From Aquarana catesbeiana (lineage: Eukaryota; Chordata; Amphibia; Anura; Ranidae): a DNA stretch of 64,000 nt. Where the stretch lies: contig NC_133336.1 in NCBI RefSeq assembly GCF_042186555.1, positions 189,812,073-189,876,072 on the forward strand, read 5' to 3'. Below, in pieces: positions 1 to 10,500 of this stretch. A model generated the notes under the pieces. That model saw only the letters and a list, made by a program, of their open reading frames with translations. It did not search any database and was not told the origin of the DNA. The first letter of the stretch is position 1. Every line of letters starts with the position of its first letter. The position numbers and the translations under genes are program-made.

Positions 1-159
1 CGAATTGCCGTACTACCATTTTACAATTGCGTGCATTGCACCACAATCATATCTTTACATCAGATAGTGAGGAGGCAACATATTGCCTCCTCACCACCAG
101 TCACACGTGCTCGGATCACTTTTCAGGGGAGCAGCAGTGCCTGCTGCACTTGTGAAGGA

Positions 160-650
160 GCCCTTAGTTGCATGGGGGGAAGAGGATTTGTGCTAGGAGG
201 GGTGATTTGTGGCAGAAAAGGCGATATGATGGGGGGGGGAATTAGTGCTAGTAGGGAAGATTGGGGGATATCTATGCTAAGAGAGGAAATCGGGGGGGCG
301 GTTGTGCTAGGAGGGGTGATTTGTGGCAGAAAAGGCGATATGGTGGGGGGGGGATTAGTGCTAGTAGGGAAGATTGGGGATATCTATGCTAGGAGAGGAA
401 ATGGAAATGGGGGGGGGGGGGCGGTTGTGCTAGGAGGGGGGATTTGGAGTGGGGGGAGAAGATTTGTGCTTGGAGGGATTTGAGGAGTAGAGGTTTTATG
501 CTAGGAAGGGTGTTTTGTGTGTGTGTGGGGGGGAGGATTTGTGACGGGATTTACAGAGGGGGAGTGGGGGGGGGACAATAGTGTGCTGGCAGGAGGGATT
601 TCAGCATGGGGGCAGATTTGTACTGGGGGGAGGGGTAACTTATGCTCTAG
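160..650. repeat. G-rich degenerate tandem repeat
   Basis: A block near 188-300 is repeated at about 301-412. Both contain the text gtgctaggaggggtgatttg followed by ggcagaaaaggcgatatg. Looser variants continue to about 650. G runs reach 11 bases, so the + strand could form G-quadruplexes. A 150-codon open frame across it is a by-product of the repeat. Nothing recognisable lies in 1-160. A poly-C run sits near 718-728, and 730-943 holds nothing I recognise. Confidence 0.7.
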
Positions 651-943
651 AATGGCAGGTCAGTAAGCCCAGATTGTGATCCTCCAGTCACCTGTCTGAG
701 TTCTACTGGTTACTGACCCCCCCCCCCCGCTGTAGATAGATCAATAGATTAGATATGATAATTAAAGTGGTTGTAGAGCCTAAATATTCTTTACCTTAAT
801 GCATTTGTTGCGACAGGGATCTGTCAGGTCTTTTTTTTGTTGAACCCACTGGTTGAGCGAAAAAAAGAACTGCCAGTGTGTACTTAGCTTTACTATAAGT
901 AAAGTAGATAGATACTATAAATCAATAGGCTTTAGATAGATGG

Positions 944-1864
944 ACTATATTATCAAAAGTATTGGGACGCCTGCCTTTACACGCACATGATTTTTAATGG
1001 CATCCCAGTCTTAGTCCGTAGGGTTCAATATTGAGTTGGCCCACCCTTTGCAGCTATAACAGCTTCAACTCTTCTGGGAAGGCTGTCCACAAGGTTTAGG
1101 AGTGTGTCTATGGGAATGTTTGGCCATTCTTCCAGAAGCGCATTTGTGAGGTCAGGCACTGATGTTGGACAAGAAGGCCTGGCTCACAGTCTCCGCTCGA
1201 ATTCATCTCAAAGGTGTGCTATCGGGTTGAGGTCAGGACTCTGTGCAGGCCAGTCAAGTTCCTCCACCCCAAACTCGCTCATTTATGTCATTATGGACCT
1301 TACTTTGTGCACTGGTCCAAATCATTTGGTGGAGGGGAGATTATGGTGTGGGGTTGTTTTTCTGGGGTTGGGCTTGGCCCCTTAGTTCCAGTGAAGGGAA
1401 CTCTTAAGGCATCAACATACCAAGACATTTTGGACAATTTCATGCTTCCAACTTCATGGGAACAGTTTGGGGATGACCCCTTCCTTTTCCAACATGACTG
1501 GGGGCGCACCAGTGCACAAAGCAAGGTCCATAAAGACATGGATGAGCGAATTTGAGGTGGAGGAACTTGACTGGCCTGCACAGAGTCCTGGCCTCAACCT
1601 GATAGAACACCTTTGGGGTGAATTAGAGCGGAGACTGTGAGCCAGGCCTTCTCGTCCAACATCAGTGCCTGACCTCAGAAATGCCCTTCTGGAAGAATGG
1701 TCAAATATTCCCATAGACACACTGCTAAACCTTGTGGACAGCCTTCCCAGAAGAGCTGAAGCTGTTATAGCTGCAAATGGTGGGCCAACTCAATATTGAA
1801 CCCTACGGACTATTCATGTGCGTGTAAAGGCAGGCGTCCCAATACTTTTGGTAATACAGTGTAT
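944..1864 (+). mobile_element. Fold-back Tc1-like element with ~370 bp inverted arms
   Basis: Both ends carry the Tc1-type terminus (atcaaaagtattgggacgcc at left, its inverse near 1830-1855 at right). The left arm, 944-1318, is an inverted copy of the right arm, about 1508-1864. Between them, 1319-1507 codes in + orientation for the middle of a Tc1 transposase, with a VWGCFSG-type segment and then an FQHD segment. Reading continues into the right arm as a degenerate C-terminus. The 5' half of an ordinary Tc1 appears to have been replaced by an inverted copy of its 3' end. The transposase remnant has several stops and is dead. Confidence 0.8.
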
Positions 1865-1919
1865 ATGTGATAGACAGATTGATAGATAAGATGATAGATT
1901 AGAATAGATATATAATATC

Positions 1920-1925
<6 letters not shown>

Positions 1926-1972
<47 letters not shown>

Positions 1973-1991
1973 ATATATATATATATATATA
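1926..1991. repeat. (TA)n microsatellite, left flank of the DD38E element
   Basis: An almost pure TA dinucleotide tract. It continues at 3610-3650 on the other side of the Tc1-like element, so the element sits inside one original (TA)n tract. Confidence 0.9.
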
Positions 1992-3606
1992 CACTACCGT
2001 TCAAAAGTTTGGGGTCACCCAAACAATTTTGTGTTTTCCATGAAAAGTCACACTTATTCACCACCATACGTTGTGAAATGAATAGAAAATAGAGTCAAGA
2101 CATTGACAAGGTTAGAAATAATGATTTGTATTTGAAATAACATTGTTTTTACATCAAACTTTGCTTTCATCAAAGAATCCTCCTTTTGCAGCAATTACAG
2201 CATTGCACACCTTTGGCATTCTAGCTGTTAATTTATTGAGGTAAGCTGGAGAAATTGCACCCCACGCTTCTAGAAGCAGCTCCCACAAGTTGGATTGGTT
2301 GGATGGGCACTTCTGGCGTACCATACGGTCAAGCTGCTCCCACAACAGCTCAATGGGGTTCAGATCTGGTGACTGTGCTGGCCACTCCATTACCGATAGA
2401 ATACCAGCTGCCTGCTTCTGCTGTAAATAGTTCTTGCACAATTTGGAGGTGTGTTTAGGGTCATTGTCCTGTTGTAGGATGAAATTGGCTCCAATCAAGC
2501 GCTGTCCACTGGGTATGGCATGGCGTTGCAAAATGGAGTGATAGCCTTCCTTATTCAGAATCCCTTTTACCCTGTACAAAGCTCCCACCTTACCAGCACC
2601 AAAGCAACCCCAGACCATCACATTATCTCCACCATGCTTAACAGATGGCGTCAGGCATTCTTCCAGCATCTTTTAATTTGTTCTGCGTCTCACAAACGTT
2701 CTTCTTTGTGATCCAAACACCTCAAACTTGGATTCATCCGTCCACAACACTTTTTTCCAGTCTTCCTCTGTCCAATGTCTGTGTTCTTTTGTCCATCTTA
2801 ATCTTTTTCTTTTATTGGCCAGTCTCAGATATGGCTTTTTCTTTGCCACTCTGCCCTGAAGCTCAAAATCCCGCAGCTGCCTCTTCACTGTAGATGTTGA
2901 CACTGGTGTTTTGCGGGTACTATTTAATGAAGATGCCAGTTGGGGACCTGTGAGGCGTTTGTTTCTCAAACTAGAGACTCTAATGTGCTTATCTTCTTGC
3001 TTAGTTGTGTAACGCGGCCTCCCACTTCTTTTTCTACTCTGGTTAGAGCCTGTTTGTGCTGTCCTCTGAAGGGAGTAGTACACACCGTTGTAGGAAATCT
3101 TCAATTTCTTTGCAATTTCTCGCATGGAATAGCCTTCATTTCTAAGAACAAGAATAGACTGTCGAGTTTCAGATGAAAGTTCTCTTTTTCTGGCCATTTT
3201 GAGCGTTTAATTGACCCCACAAATGTGATGCTCCAGAAACTCAATCTGCTCACAGGAAGGTCAGTTTTGTAGCTTCTGGAAGGAGCTAGACAGTTTTTAG
3301 ATGTGTGAACATGATTGCACAAGGGTTTGCTAATCATCAATTAGCCTTCTGAGCCAATGAGCAAACACATTGTACCATTAGAACACTGGAGTGATAGTTG
3401 CTGGAAATGGGCCTCTATACACCTATGTAGATATTGCACCAAAAACTAGACATTTGCAGTTAGAATAGTCATTTACCACATTAGCAATGTATAGAGTATA
3501 TTTGTTTAAAGTTAGGACTAGTTTAAAGTTAGCTTCATTTAAAAGTACAGTGCTTTTCCTTCAAAAATAAGGACATTTCAATGTGACCCCAAACTTTTGA
3601 ACGGTA

Positions 3607-3609
<3 letters not shown>
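1992..3609 (-). mobile_element. Tc1-like DNA transposon of DD38E spacing
   Basis: Complete element of 1618 bp. The inverted ends are perfect for 27 bp, starting CACTACCGTTCAAAAGTTTG at the left and mirrored at 3583-3609. TA dinucleotides flank both ends. The single transposase gene is on the - strand (2154-3197). D-to-E spacing in the catalytic core is 38 residues rather than the usual 34 of Tc1, which matches the described 'Intruder' DD38E sibling group of Tc1. The group name is from family knowledge; the spacing is counted directly. Confidence 0.9.
2154..3197 (-). pseudogene. Tc1-like (DD38E) transposase with one nonsense codon
   Basis: Cut-and-paste transposase. ATG at 3197 begins MARKRELSSE, and the frame runs 346 sense codons to the stop at 2154-2156. 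It is broken only by an in-frame TAA at 2673-2675, between the RRTFVRRR and LEECLTPS segments. Reading from N to C there is a paired-type helix-turn-helix (REIAKKLKIS), a second DNA-binding part after SGRPRYTT, then the catalytic core. The core has the first Asp in WTDESKFEVFG, the second in QQDNDPKHTS and the Glu in DLNPIELLW, with 38 residues between the last two. Length is normal for a Tc1 transposase of about 340 residues. Apart from the stop it looks intact, so the insertion may be fairly young. Confidence 0.9.

Positions 3610-3650
<41 letters not shown>
3610..3650. repeat. (TA)n microsatellite, right flank of the DD38E element
   Basis: A pure TA tract beginning directly at the end of the transposon's right inverted repeat. 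Confidence 0.85.
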
Positions 3651-3654
<4 letters not shown>

Positions 3655-4135
3655 CTAATATATAATATAGATACTATCTAGCTAAGCTAGAAAGCATTTT
3701 TCCTGTTATTTTTGCTCACAGTGCAGATTTCATTTAAATGTAAGAATCCATGTTCTTGTGTAACACTTGTGATTGGGGGTGGTGGGGTGGAGGATGGGGG
3801 TTGGTGTATACTGGTATTAGTCAGTAGACCGTCCTGTCTGACCAGCTGCCCCTCTGGATAGAAGGTGCAAGTCCTGCGCGTTTCCATACCATTCCGTCCT
3901 AAACCGCCAGTGATCAGAATGCGCGACAACCTGCCGAGCGGCTCATCAAGAGATGTGATATTAATGAAGCCCCCTGTTGATTTAAAGGCTGTATTTGGAG
4001 TGCAGACAATCAGGAGAGCAAAGGGAGGAAAGTATCCCAATCTCCGAGCAATCAGAGACACAGAGAAGGTTTTTTTTTTATACATTGTGTTATAATAAAG
4101 GATTTAACCATCAGAAATGCATAATATGTATAAAT
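3651..4135. other. Unassigned segment with long open frames on both strands
   Basis: No repeat family recognised. 3687-4085 is open on the - strand (132 codons) and 3865-4095 on the + strand, although the composition is not GC-extreme. The overlap 3865-4085 is free of stops on both strands. I see no matching protein family and no clear splice sites. It could be part of an unrecognised exon or chance. Confidence 0.25.
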
Positions 4136-4136
4136 A

Positions 4137-4190
<54 letters not shown>

Positions 4191-4209
4191 CAAAAAAATG
4201 TGTGTGTAT

Positions 4210-4245
<36 letters not shown>

Positions 4246-4246
4246 T
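4136..4246. repeat. (TG)n/(TA)n compound microsatellites
   Basis: Two runs, each starting with TG and passing into TA, separated by a short A-rich spacer near 4186-4200. Confidence 0.9.
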
Positions 4247-4330
4247 TCTTATGAATACAGTAAACATGAAATATTACATAGGAATACCTAGTCTTTACCA
4301 CTTCCACTCTCCAGGTGAATAGCAGGGAGA

Positions 4331-5895
4331 TCAGATTACACAGATCATAGAAGACAGGACACCCTCGTTCCTATTAGAAGCAGAACTTCTTGGTTTTCTA
4401 GTAGGATCTTTCGGCAGGAAAAAGCTAAAGCCCCGCACACACAGGCTGAATATTGGAGCGGTATCGGCCGGTTGAATAGAAGCCGACCAACATTCGGCCA
4501 GTGTGTGCGACAGCTGGTCTGACAGAACGTCCGGCTTCTGTAGAAGGGGCATGACCCAAAAAAAAAGGTCTGCTGATCAGCATCTGATCAGCGCTCTCAG
4601 CCAATGGCTCTCTTTATAATGTCAGTGGGAACGGTGGGAGAGCCTTTTTTCTCCCGGGTTGATTATGGCCTGGTGCGCCAGGCTTGTCTTGGTTGAAGGC
4701 AAGGCTCTCTCTAAAGCCTTCCTGGTAGGAATGGTGCTGTTCTGGTCTGGCCAGGGACTGGGATGAGAGAAGCCCATAGTGTATGTGCCCCTGGAGTGGC
4801 AGTCCAAGGGGTCCTGGAAGATCTCATTGTGGGGGAGCTCACTGTGAGTTTATGTGGCACCATGGTCACCTCACCCATTGTACACCCATTGTACACTTTC
4901 TTCACACCTGCCTCCAGGGCTGGGCCTTTTAGGCAGGACTGGAGAAATTTTTATTCCTGGCCGATGGGCCCGCCATTATATTGCACAATGGTCACTGAAG
5001 CACTTTCCCCTTTTCCCTTCATGTTTGTATGTCGTATACTGTTTTTTTTTGCACTTATCCAACTAGTAGGGTGTAGGTCCTTGTGCTTGCCCTGAAAGTC
5101 TTCTGTGGTAGGGCATGTGGTCTTTTTGGTCAGGTTCTCCCCCTCCCATGGGGTCTCCCTTTGGGGGAGCCCCACCTAGTACTTGGGTAGGTCTTGCTTC
5201 GTCAGGCCTCCCAAAGAAAGGGGTATGCCCAGTTTCAGCTGGGTGCACCACTAGTACCCCAGTCCCTGTCAGGAGCCCTGCGCCCAAGATGATCAGGGCC
5301 AGGGTCCTTTTTCTTTGGAGTAGGACCATGTGTACACTTGTTTATGCCCCTTGTGTTTCCTTTTGAGTGTGCTCACCACGGAGCTTTAAAATAAAAATCA
5401 CTTTATGTCAGAGAAGCTAAATCTCCCCAGTGACCACCATCAAAGGGGGGCACACTAATCATCAAGGGAGTGGCCAGGGAGCACACTGAGGCAAGGGGTA
5501 CAGAGGGGATATATGGACCATCAAGGGGGCACACTAACTGCCATTGTTATGGGAGAAAACACCACTGACCACCAGCAGTGCCGGCAATCGGTACATCCAT
5601 TAAATGCCTGTGGTTGAGCTGTCATTAGACAGCTCAAATCACAGACACAAAAGCACAGAGCTGATCCGAGTGGTTCTGTGCCTTGTGGTGGTCAATCACA
5701 GCTATCACAAATGTGAACACTGCTTGTGTTTACATTTGAGAGCCTGCCCCTTCTCCAGACTCTTCATTCTTCCACCTCTGTCAGCACTTTCCCTGCTAAT
5801 CCTGTAGCACTTCTCCAGCTGCCCATAAACAGAGGTGTGTTTCCTGATCAGCAAGGGGGTAGCCAGGGGGCACACTGAAGCAAGGGGGTACAGAG
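4331..5895. other. Unassigned intergenic/intronic DNA with a short inverted repeat
   Basis: No gene recognised. At 4434-4510 an imperfect inverted repeat pairs cgcacacacaggctgaat with attcggccagtgtgtgcg, which looks like a small MITE remnant. 4620-5390 is GC-rich with frames open on both strands but no recognisable protein. 5400-5895 has scattered early copies of the downstream 34 bp repeat motif (gaccaccatcaaagggg and similar). Confidence 0.4.
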
Positions 5896-6935
5896 AAAGA
5901 ATATGGACCATAAAGGGTGAACGTTGACCACCAGTGTTATGGGGCATTCACCATTGACCACCAACATTTAACAGGGGGTAGACACCATTGACCACCAACA
6001 TTTAACAGGGGGTAGACACCATTCATCACCAACATTTAACAGGGGGTAGACACTATTGACCACAAACATTTAATGGGGGCAGGCACTATTGACCACTTAC
6101 ATTTAACAGAAGGCAGACACCATTGACCACCAACATTTAACAGAAGGCAGACACCATTGACCACCAACATTTAACAGGGGGTAGACACCATTACCCGCCA
6201 GATAACGGGTGTCAGGCACCATTGACCACCAACATTTAACGAGAGGCAGACATCATTGACCACCATCATTTAACAGGGGCAGACACCATCGACCACCAAC
6301 ATTTTACAGGAGGCACACACCATTATCCACCAACATTTAAAAGGGGGTAGACACCATTGACCACCAACAGTTAACAGGGGGCAGACACCATTGACCACCA
6401 ACAGTTAACAGGGGCCAGACACCATTGGCCACAAACGTTTAACGGGGGGCAGACACCATTGACCACTAACATTTAACAGGAGGCAGACACCATTGACCAC
6501 CAACATTTAACAGGGGGTAGACACCATTGACCACCAACATTTAACAGGGGGTAGACACCATTGACCACCATCATTTAACAGGGGCAGACACCATTGACCA
6601 CCAACATTTAACAGGGTGTAGACACCATTGACCACCAACATTTAACAGGGGGTAGACACCATTGACCACCAACATTTAAAGGGGTAGACATAGGGTTGCC
6701 ACCTTATCGCTTTAAACTCAAACACATAAGATTTACACAGGTTCTGTGGCTGATTACGGTGGTAACTAAACTCACTTGATGCCTTATCTGAATTAAATTA
6801 GCCTCAGAACCTGTGTAAATAATATGTGTTCGGGTTTAAAGGGATAAGGTGGCAACCCTAGGTAGACACCATTGACCACCAACATTTAACAGGGGTTAGA
6901 CACCATTGACCACCAACATTTAAAGGGGCACTCAC
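5896..6935. repeat. 34 bp minisatellite
   Basis: About 25 copies of a 34 bp unit: gacaccattgaccaccaaca followed by tttaacagggggta. Copies vary by point changes and small indels. The array is interrupted by a hAT MITE at 6691-6860 and resumes afterwards for two copies. Confidence 0.9.
6691..6860. mobile_element. hAT-type MITE, copy 1 (170 bp)
   Basis: Inverted ends tagggttgccaccttat and its mirror at 6844-6860. The element is palindrome-like throughout, with acacaggttctg near the left and cagaacctgtgt near the right. An 8 bp target duplication, GGTAGACA, is present at 6683-6690 and 6861-6868, and 8 bp is the hAT signature. No coding capacity. The same family recurs at 37979 and 63860. Confidence 0.92.
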
Positions 6936-7522
6936 CACCAACCAACTCCAATAAGATGGCACTAACTCCTGACCACTGAAATCTCTATATGCTATGTCCT
7001 AAACTAAACAGTTTTGATGGGAATTTTAGGACCTCAAGAAATGCGAAACATCAGCTTTTTTTTTATCAATTGTTTGCTATTTTTTCCTTTTATATAGTAA
7101 AAAAAGAATATTGGTTATTAAATATCACCAAAAGAAAGTTTTATCTGTCTCCAAAAACAAAACAAAAAGAAACAAATTTGGGTAAAGTGTTGCATGACAT
7201 GAGTAATTGTTAGTCAAACTATCACAGCACTAAAAATGGCCTGGTAATGAAGGGGTATATATCCGGATTGGTATTCAGGTGGGTAATGATGCTTGTTAGA
7301 GGCATCCATATGAATGCACTTTCCTCGACCGTATCCTTTCTGAAAGCTCTTAAAGTTCTGTGTTATCAGCACAGCCCACGTATATTACAGTTCTTTACAA
7401 GTGCCTTTATGAATTAATGATTTGATTGCAGGTGTAGTTTGTGTTAAGCCTTTTAATATAACACAGTGGGCAGAGATTGCAAGAGAATTCATGCTTTGTT
7501 ATTCTTTGTTGTGTATTTCCAG

Positions 7523-7579
7523 ACTGGAAACTGTTACCCCGCGAGCTGAAAATTAAAGTGCGAAAGCTGCTGAAGGAGA
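7523..7579 (+). CDS. POLR3GL: POLR3GL internal exon
   Basis: Acceptor tgtatttccag ends at 7522 and donor GTAAGT starts at 7580. The exon begins in phase (an upstream G completes the Asp codon) and reads WKLLPRELKIKVRKLLKE, leaving one base for the next exon. The basic, Leu-rich stretch matches the conserved RELKIRVRKL-type segment of RPC32. Confidence 0.88.
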
Positions 7580-10500
7580 GTAAGTTGCATCTCTGCATGA
7601 TCTTACCTGGACTAGCACATTACAAGAAAGTGTTAAAAGTCTGAAATTACAAAAAAAAACACAAAAAAAAACAAAACAGAATAATCAGCACAAGGGACAT
7701 AACTTACAGTCGGTAGTAAGTGTCCCTTGCACTGATGCCCTTTCTTTTTGTTGAAATCCCCCTCCTGCTGTGCCCGCTCATACCCTCCCACCCCCCAAGC
7801 CTGAATTAAAAAAAACAGAACAATCAGCACAAGGGGTGTAGCTTACAGTCAGTAGGGTGTGTCCCTTGTGCTGATGCTCCTTCTTTTAGCTAAAATCCCC
7901 CTCCATCTTTCTCCCACTTAATCCTGCAATTGAAATAAAAAACGGAACAATCGGCAGAAGGGACATAGCTTACAGTCAGTAGTAAGTGTCCCTTGTGCTG
8001 ATGCCCTTTCTTTTAGTTAAAATCCCCGTTTGTCTATGCCCCCCTCCAAGCCTGAAATAAAAAAAAGAACAGTCACCACAAGGGACGTAGCTTACAGTCA
8101 GTAGGATGTGTCCCTTGTGCTGATGCACCTTCTTGTAGTTGAAATCCCCCTCTGTCTGAGCCCCCCTTAAGCCTGAAATAGAAATAAAAAACAGAACAAT
8201 CAGCACAAGGGACATAGTGTACAGTCAGTAGGACGCGCCCCTTGTGTTGATGCCCCTTTTTTAGTTGAGATTCCTCTCCATTTATGACTCCCCCCCCAAG
8301 TCTAAAATAAAACAGAACAATCAGCACAAAGGACATAAAGTACAGTCAGTAGGACGTGTCCCTTGTGCTGATGCCCCTTCTTTTAGTTGAAATCCCTCAT
8401 TGTCAATTGACCCTCCCCCATGCCCTCCTCCCAAGCCTGAAATAGAAATAAAAATCAGAACAATCAGCACAAGGGACAAAACTTACAGTCAGTGGGATGT
8501 GTCCCTTGTGCTGTTGCCCCCTCTTTTAGTTGAAACCCCTCTCTGTCATACCCCCCCCCCCATAGCCTAAATTAAAAAAACAGAACAATCAGCACAAGGG
8601 GCGTAGCTTACAGTCAGTAGGGTGTGTCCCTTGTTCCTGATGCCCCTTCTTTTAGCTGAAATCCCCCTCCATCTATCTCCCACTTAAGCCTGAAATCGAA
8701 AAAAAAACGGAACAATCAGCACAAGGGACATACTGTAGCTTACAGTCAGTAGTAAGTGTCCCTTGTGCCGATGCCCTTTCTTTTAGATAAAATCCCCCTT
8801 CGTCTATGACACAACCCCCCCCCCCCCCCTTACAGTCAGTAGGATGTGTCCCTTGTGCTGATGCACCTTCTTGTAGTTGACATCCCCCTCTGTCTATGCC
8901 CCCCCTTAAGCCTGAAATAGAAAAAAAACAGAACAATCAGCACAAGGGACTTAGTGTACAGTCCCATCCCCCCCCCCCCCCCCGCCCCAAGCCTAAAAAA
9001 GAACAGAAAAAATAAAAAATTAGTAGAAGGGACACAACTTATAGTCAGTGGGATGTGTCCCTTGTACTGATGCCCCTTCTTTTAGTTAAAATCCCCTTCT
9101 GTCTATGCCCCCCCAGCCTGAAGTAGAAATAAAAAACAGAACAATAAACACAAGGGACATAACCTAAAGTCAGTGGAATGTGTCCCTTGTGCTGATGCCC
9201 CTTCTTTTAGTTGAAATTCCCCTTTGTCTATTCCCCCCGCACCCCCCCCCCCCCCCCCATGCCATCCCCCCATTCCTTATTATACCCTGTATTACCCTGT
9301 ATTGTAGGCTTTAGGTGGACATTTAGGCAACAATAAAACTGTGAAAGGTAGAACAATCAGCACACAGGACATAACTCACATTCAGTAGGATGTGTCCCTT
9401 GCACTAATGCCCCTGTTTTGTAGGCTTTAGGTGGGCATTTAGGTGGCAGTAAAACCAAGAAGGGTGAACCAAACATGACCCATTCAAGTGAATGCCGTGA
9501 CCATATGGGTTGCCCCATGGTGGCGCGGGTTTTTCAGGGTTGAAACAGGCAATCAGGAGACGCCTATCAACCGCTTCTAAAAAGCAGCCCAATGCGGATT
9601 GCTTTTCAGACGGGCAGCAAGGGTTGTACTTTTACATTGGCTCTTCTCAAGCTGGGTGGTTCTTGCAGGGGCTGCCCACGGCGTGAAATCGCAGCCGTCT
9701 ATAGGGACCGTTAGTCCTCTTTGCTATGCTTTTCTCCTTCTCCTGGTAGTGTTGTCAAGCCCTGCCCATGTAAGCTTCCTATTTGGACGAGAGAAAGTGA
9801 TCAGAGAATAGGGAACAGATGCTTTGCCAATCCTTTTTCTTCTCAAGCCGTGTATCCAGCTCCGCCCAGTACGCGTGCTAGTTTAGATTCATTCTCTTTG
9901 AAATGCTAAAAGCACCGTTTACGCTTTTTGATGAAGTCCTTTGGCATAACCAAAAAAAGTATATGAAGAGAAGTGACTTTATTACAGTGCCATCTAGTGG
10001 CTGATCAGGGTGTGTGCACTTTTGTATTCAAGTGTATGTCAAGACACCAGCGATGTTTTCCAGGCTCTCCCGTTCCTCTGGGGAGCCCAGGACCAATAAA
10101 AAACAGCTTGTCCAGTGAGAACAGGAGGAACTCGGGTAACATCCTTCCTTGGTCCCTCCTGTAATTAATGACCCCAGAAGCGACATGTCACTTCCAGGGC
10201 CACAGCCGACATTGCTCGGCTAATGTAGCCAAGGATGCAACTGTTCAAACACGATCTGTGTTTGAATAGATGCATTGGAGGTCAGGGGAGACATTGAGGT
10301 CTGATAGACCCTTGATGTCTCCATAAAGAGTACCTGTCACCTGCTCATGTTATCACATTGTGATTGCAATAAAGTTAAAAAAAAAATGTAAAAAAAGAAA
10401 GATTTATAAAAAAAATTATTCAAACCTTTTCGTCACCCCTATGACTAATACCCCGGAAGTGGCATCTATGACATCACTTCCAGGGTCACAACTGTCATTC

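Noticed and set aside
1454..1720. - strand frame that mirrors the + strand frame at 1104-1385
   Set aside because: Both come from the inverted arms of the fold-back Tc1. The real coding sense is the + strand of the right arm.
4763..5366. Overlapping open frames on both strands in GC-rich DNA
   Set aside because: No recognised family and no splice structure; both strands are equally open, so likely chance.
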